Below, piece by piece: positions 30,001 through 32,553 of a stretch of 32,553 nt of DNA. This DNA comes from Gyrodactylus bullatarudis. Taxonomy: Eukaryota > Platyhelminthes > Monogenea > Gyrodactylidea > Gyrodactylidae. The stretch spans positions 1-32,553 of the forward strand of contig SSNU01003042.1 of assembly GCA_012064415.1 (NCBI GenBank). Reading direction: 5' to 3'. Under the pieces are notes generated by a model, which did no database searches, was not told the origin of the DNA, and worked only from the letters and a program-made list of their open reading frames with translations. Made by a program: the position numbers and the translations under genes. Position 1 is the first letter of the stretch; every line of letters starts with the position of its first letter.

Positions 30001-32094
30001 AAAATTTTTTTTATAAAAATAGTAAATTTTCTTCTTTATTTAAAAAGAAGACTCGGGAAGCTATTGGATGAATGGCTGTACTTTTTCATGAGGAGACTGA
30101 ATCAAAATTATACTCTCAGAACTATACTCTATTATGAATGCCATTGAAATTTTATTCTACTAATCTATACATATTATTTTTCTAATATATATATATAGAT
30201 GTACGCTTGAAAAACTTTTTGTAGCTGTATCATTTCCTCGATACAGATTGAAGCATTAAAAGTTAAGAAGAAAAATATTTCAAATCTCAATTACTATCAA
30301 GCTGGTAAAATTTTATAATTAGGGGTATTTGCAAAACTAGTATGTCCAAGGGACGTTTATTCAGAATTGGTATGTTTTTAAATTGAAAAATCAAATCTAG
30401 TATGTCTTTTTACGTAAGTGCATAAAAAAGTAATTTCAGATTTAGTATGTCCTTGAGTTTTGTTTTCAAATTTAGTATGTTTTTGCTCACAATTAGTATG
30501 GATAACTAGATTTTATTCATAAATAATCTGTTTTGTTTTCAAATTTAGTATGTTTTATTTTTTGAAAGAAATTGGGAATTTATTAAGTCATATTCATTCA
30601 TAATTTTCATAAGCTACAGGGTTCTCTGCAATGACAACAATCAGTAAATTTCGGTATCCATGTTTTTTTTGGTTGATGAATTGATAAAGTTTTAAATTAT
30701 AAAGGCATATCTAAGGATCTAAAGAGGTTGGTGTCCGAAGATAAAGTGAATTATAGGAACCAAAATTTGGATACGATGTGAGTAAGAACCGATTTTGAAT
30801 TCTTCCAATCACGTATAATGATTATTAGTATACATTTAGTTCATATAATATTGAACAAAATATTGAGCCAAGATTCAAAATGAATTGAACTTATGGATTA
30901 TCGCTAAAGTGAAAAATTTCGAACATATACTTCACCAAATGAACCTTATCATAGAAATTAATGAAGAAGCTAATGATTATACAGCAAAAATACCGATAAA
31001 AATTTGGATTTTTTGTAAATAAGCACCAGTGTTTTTAGACAATTAACCGACTAGCAAAGTGTGGTCACTGGTAATTACTATATCCATGTGAACTCTAACT
31101 TGATGGAGATTGTCTTCTCACACCTAGATGTTAGAAATTCGGATTAGCAAGTGTCAATATTCAACTCACAGTGGCAGATGTAGACGCGTTTCGTCTTAAT
31201 TAGGAATCATCAGTACACAATAGCCAGGATTCGGTCTTCAACGTTGTGAGGCAACGCTTCTAACCACTAGGCCAGAACCCCCGTTCATCACCTATTACTC
31301 CACACTCCTATAGTATTGACACCACCTACACACTGGTTTTTTGTAAATAAGCACCATATGGAAATTAAAGTGTTTTTAGACAATCCGAATTTTGCTTATC
31401 CGAATTTCTAACATCTAGGTGTGAGAAGACAATCTCCATCAAGTTAGAGTTCACATGGATATAGTAATTACCAGTGACCACACTTTGCTAGTAGGTTAAT
31501 TGTCTAAAAATTTGGGTTATTTTATATTTCCTAACTCTTCGTTATAGAAATCTTAGTTCCAGCTACTGAATTCCACGCTTTCTTTAAAACAAAGGGAAAA
31601 AACGCTGTTATAGTAAGATCACAGTAGAAAAATAAAGCATACTAAATTTGAAAACAAAACTCAAGGACATACTAAATCTGAAATTACTTTTTTATGCACT
31701 TACGTAAAAAGACATACTAGATTTGATTTTTCAATTTAAAAACATACTAATTCTGAATAAACGTCCCTTGGACATACTAGTTTTGCAAATACCCCTTATA
31801 ATTAACAATTAATTTTCTTTTTTAGAAAAGTTCAACGATTACCTTATATCCTGCAGTGAATCATGCATTGAGATACGTCTCTGTTCGAATGGAAATTTAG
31901 TTCAAATAATGAGCGCAAACAACTCTAATTTTATATCAAGTGAATCTCAAATAATTATTACCTGTATGATAAATGATATCCGAGAAGAATGTCAGGAGTG
32001 TCAAGATGTAGAAAAAAATATGACTGCTTTAAATTATGGGAAACAGACTAATAAATTTCATTCATTCTTGTACCGAATAGAAAATTCAATCTAA
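24019..32094 (+). CDS. GARNL3: GARNL3-like protein: RapGAP domain plus CNH domain
   Basis: Sixteen exons: 24019-24250, 24283-24407, 24452-24516, 24546-24639, 24666-24753, 24789-24887, 24921-25024, 25056-25170, 25205-25357, 25393-25598, 27506-27559, 27593-27649, 28906-29397, 29432-29648, 29706-29840, 31826-32094. They join to 834 residues. The RapGAP part shows DTRWYFKYFLGE, ILWQKTG, FGSENFDKFLSLLG, FRGGLD, EIMFHVSTMLPY, and RKRHIGND with the catalytic asparagine thumb (Asn278), then SVPNFGPV and INGEKAAL. A linker (KFTTFGKSLK) and a CNH beta-propeller (from Trp465) follow. RapGAPs switch off Rap GTPases. The only uncertain join is the exon 10 donor: GTTAGT at 25599 keeps phase, while the better-looking GTAAGC at 25603 does not. 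The C-terminal tail of vertebrate GARNL3 is absent. AATAAA lies at 32118. Long introns hold transposons. Confidence 0.9.
25772..25909 (+). repeat. Inverted-repeat arm, left
   Basis: It begins AAGAAGATGCCAGATTATTT and is the inverse of 27309-27442, near-identical for the first 85 bp with small indels after that. It could encode a short peptide (MPDYFTNKDLYFEHTHQCDT...), and the other copy keeps much of that frame, but no family is recognised. A 6-bp hairpin (TACCTG-TTAC-CAGGTA) follows at about 25916-25931. Confidence 0.75.
26175..27283 (-). pseudogene. Penelope-like reverse transcriptase / GIY-YIG endonuclease, frameshifted
   Basis: Reading the minus strand, the frame opens near 27283 with IYVQKDGVAIGSPLGPLLVD, a reverse transcriptase block. 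It continues through YRYMDDTF (the Y-x-D-D catalytic site, about 27120-27143) and SLSFLDVKL, and reaches a stop at 26865. Similarity moves to another frame before that stop (SAWESELENL), then through further frameshifts, into a clean frame from about 26650 to 26175. There the endonuclease motifs are HVIYKFKCPCESVYIGHTTRR and EAYLISQHKP with the catalytic Glu. The N-terminal half of the reverse transcriptase is missing. The element is therefore 5'-truncated and inactivated. Confidence 0.85.
27309..27442 (-). repeat. Inverted-repeat arm, right
   Basis: Partner of the arm at 25772-25909, on the opposite strand. The reverse transcriptase frame of the Penelope-like element becomes recognisable about 25 bp inside this arm. 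Confidence 0.75.
27650..28905 (+). other. GARNL3 intron 12, 1256 nt
   Basis: A long intron starting GTAGTAAGT and ending CTTTTTTAG. It is AT-rich and I recognise no transposon, RNA gene or conserved frame in it. It is some forty times longer than most introns in the window, so an unrecognised old insertion is likely. Confidence 0.5.
30335..30552 (+). repeat. Tandem degenerate TAGTATGT subrepeats
   Basis: Seven spaced copies of the motif (A/T)TTAGTATGT or close variants (CTAGTATGTC, TTGGTATGTT, CTAGTATGTC, TTAGTATGTC, TTAGTATGTT, TTAGTATGGA, TTAGTATGTT) occur every 20-40 bp through the left end of the element. The first five are mirrored in the right end. Such arrays may serve as transposase binding sites (inference). 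Confidence 0.75.
31032..31150 (+). repeat. Inner inverted repeat, left arm
   Basis: 119 bases that are the inverse of 31392-31510 with two differences (at about 31050 and 31146). They lie within the larger foldback element. The 241-bp loop between the arms holds the tRNA-like and hammerhead-like sequences. Confidence 0.88.
31182..31261 (-). ncRNA. Degenerate hammerhead ribozyme candidate
   Basis: The minus strand has the invariant core CTGATGA (31213-31207) and GAAA (31192-31189). The bases between, TTCCTAATTAAGAC, look like a two-mutation derivative of the classic stem GTCC-loop-GGAC. Helix III is AGAAGCGT (31261-31254) with ACGCGTCT (31189-31182), 7 of 8 paired, giving a GUU cleavage triplet. 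Helix I is only partly formed: CACAA pairs with TTGTG, but bases next to the core do not pair. A hammerhead beside a Pol III promoter is known in the schistosome Sm-alpha SINE family. This copy is probably inactive. Confidence 0.6.
31225..31281 (-). repeat. tRNA-like SINE head with Pol III promoter boxes
   Basis: On the minus strand, TGGCCTAGTGG (31274-31264) matches the RNA polymerase III box A consensus TGGCNNAGTGG at every fixed base. AGACCGAATCC (31237-31227) matches box B GGTTCGANTCC at 8 of 11 positions. Between them GTTG-CCTCA-CAAC forms an anticodon-arm-like stem, resembling tRNA-Val (CAC). It is not an intact tRNA gene: the acceptor stem is not formed and the boxes are closer than normal. 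Confidence 0.65.
31392..31510 (-). repeat. Inner inverted repeat, right arm
   Basis: Partner of 31032-31150. A short direct repeat (TTTTGTAAATAAGCACCA, then TGTTTTTAGACAA) occurs both outside the left arm (31013-31043) and just before this arm (31340-31383), suggesting rearrangement when the inner unit was inserted. Confidence 0.85.
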
Positions 32095-32304
32095 TTCTAG
32101 TGAACAGGGGAAAGTTTAATAAAATATTTATTTTTATCAAGCATCGCTTTTTTTCAATTCACCTTAGAATGTATTGTTTACGATTGAGAATTTCTCAATG
32201 AGAAAATGAAGTATATTGATTGAATTCTCGAGTGTATTTTAAGTTAAAATTTTTAACTCTTGAGTAAAATACCCTATTCAGTCAGTGCATAAAATTATAT
32301 TGTA

Positions 32305-32553
32305 ATAAGCTATATTGTAATGCTTTGGACATTATTAAAATAAATCATAACTTCTCCCTTCTTAAAGATTCCTTTGAGACGATGGGGCTCTATGTTAATA
32401 GAGATAAATGCAAAATAATGCTCTCGTCTGGTCTCCCTGCAACCCTCATGGAATCGCTTCTACTTCCTGGAGAAATTGTCTCCTTAACTTCGGACCTGGG
32501 TTTCAGTATGTCATCTAATTTAAAATTAAATCCTCTAGCTAATCTCCCTAGAA
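32305..32553 (+). pseudogene. Non-LTR retrotransposon reverse transcriptase fragment, cut by window edge
   Basis: A plus-strand frame, open to the edge, reads LLKDSFETMGLYVNRDKCKIMLSSG. This is the reverse transcriptase block in which a helix is followed by G-L-x-(V/I)-N-x-x-K-C/T of LINE-type elements. Everything upstream (fingers and the Y-x-D-D region) is missing, so this is either 5'-truncated here or part of a broken copy. It starts about 210 bp after the GARNL3 stop. Confidence 0.6.

Larger units (their letters stand above)
30322..31795. mobile_element. Foldback / Mutator-type non-autonomous DNA element in GARNL3 intron 15
   Basis: A 1474-bp element bounded by the 9-bp direct repeat TTATAATTA (30313-30321 and 31796-31804). 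Its two ends are inverted repeats of 158 bp (30322-30479 and 31638-31795) that differ at only one base and begin GGGGTATTTGCAAAACTAGT. A 9-bp duplication and long inverted ends match Mutator-like elements. Short repeats inside the ends recall foldback elements. It encodes no transposase. The near-identity of the arms indicates a young insertion. It lies wholly within a 1985-nt intron, so the host frame is intact. Confidence 0.92.

Noticed and set aside
31225..31281. Functional tRNA-Val (CAC) gene
   Set aside because: Box A and an anticodon-like arm are present, but there is no acceptor stem pairing, box B is degraded and the spacing is short.

Overview
This is nuclear DNA from an animal with an AT-rich genome. 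The genes are animal families: P2X receptor, two-domain LAMP, C-type lectins, mitoguardin, SMYD4 and GARNL3. Most are broken by spliceosomal introns that join cleanly in frame. Many introns are only 24-37 nt, a few are 57 nt, and the only long ones hold or flank transposons. Introns this short are known from dicyemid mesozoans and a few other miniaturised animals. The sequence alone does not fix the species.

Layout. 1-980: two head-to-tail copies of a Penelope-like element (PLE) 3' end. 2252-3874 (-): an intronless P2X receptor that lacks most ATP-contact residues. 4123-5104 (+): an unrecognised tail-anchored protein. 5.1-8.0 kb: intergenic, with one decayed reading frame. 8086-8900: a decayed Merlin DNA transposon with exact 24-bp inverted ends and 8-bp target duplications. 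8974-9480 and 10945-11386 (-): a tandem pair of secreted C-type lectins. 11971-13296 (-): a LAMP-like membrane glycoprotein. 13.3-15.8 kb: intergenic, with degenerate repeats and a GC-richer patch.

15.85-25.6 kb is the gene-dense core: a Rap/Ras-like GTPase (+), an unrecognised 400-residue protein (+), cytochrome c1 (-), ferredoxin FDX2 (+), SMYD4 (+) and mitoguardin (-). Gaps here are often 34-100 bp. Three mitochondrial genes (cytochrome c1, FDX2, mitoguardin) lie close together, and cytochrome c1 and FDX2 share a 99-bp divergent promoter region.

24019-32094 (+) is one 16-exon GARNL3-like gene (RapGAP domain plus CNH domain). Its exons are spread by three long introns. One holds a decayed PLE flanked by inverted repeats. 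Another holds a 1474-bp foldback/Mutator-type element with 158-bp inverted ends and a 9-bp target duplication. Inside that element is a second inverted repeat enclosing a tRNA-like promoter and a degenerate hammerhead ribozyme. A non-LTR retrotransposon fragment runs off the right edge.

The Rap-like GTPase and the RapGAP-type gene are plausibly functionally linked (inference). Exon joins were worked out by eye from GT/AG sites, reading frame and family similarity. All full models give totals divisible by three, but no transcript evidence was available.
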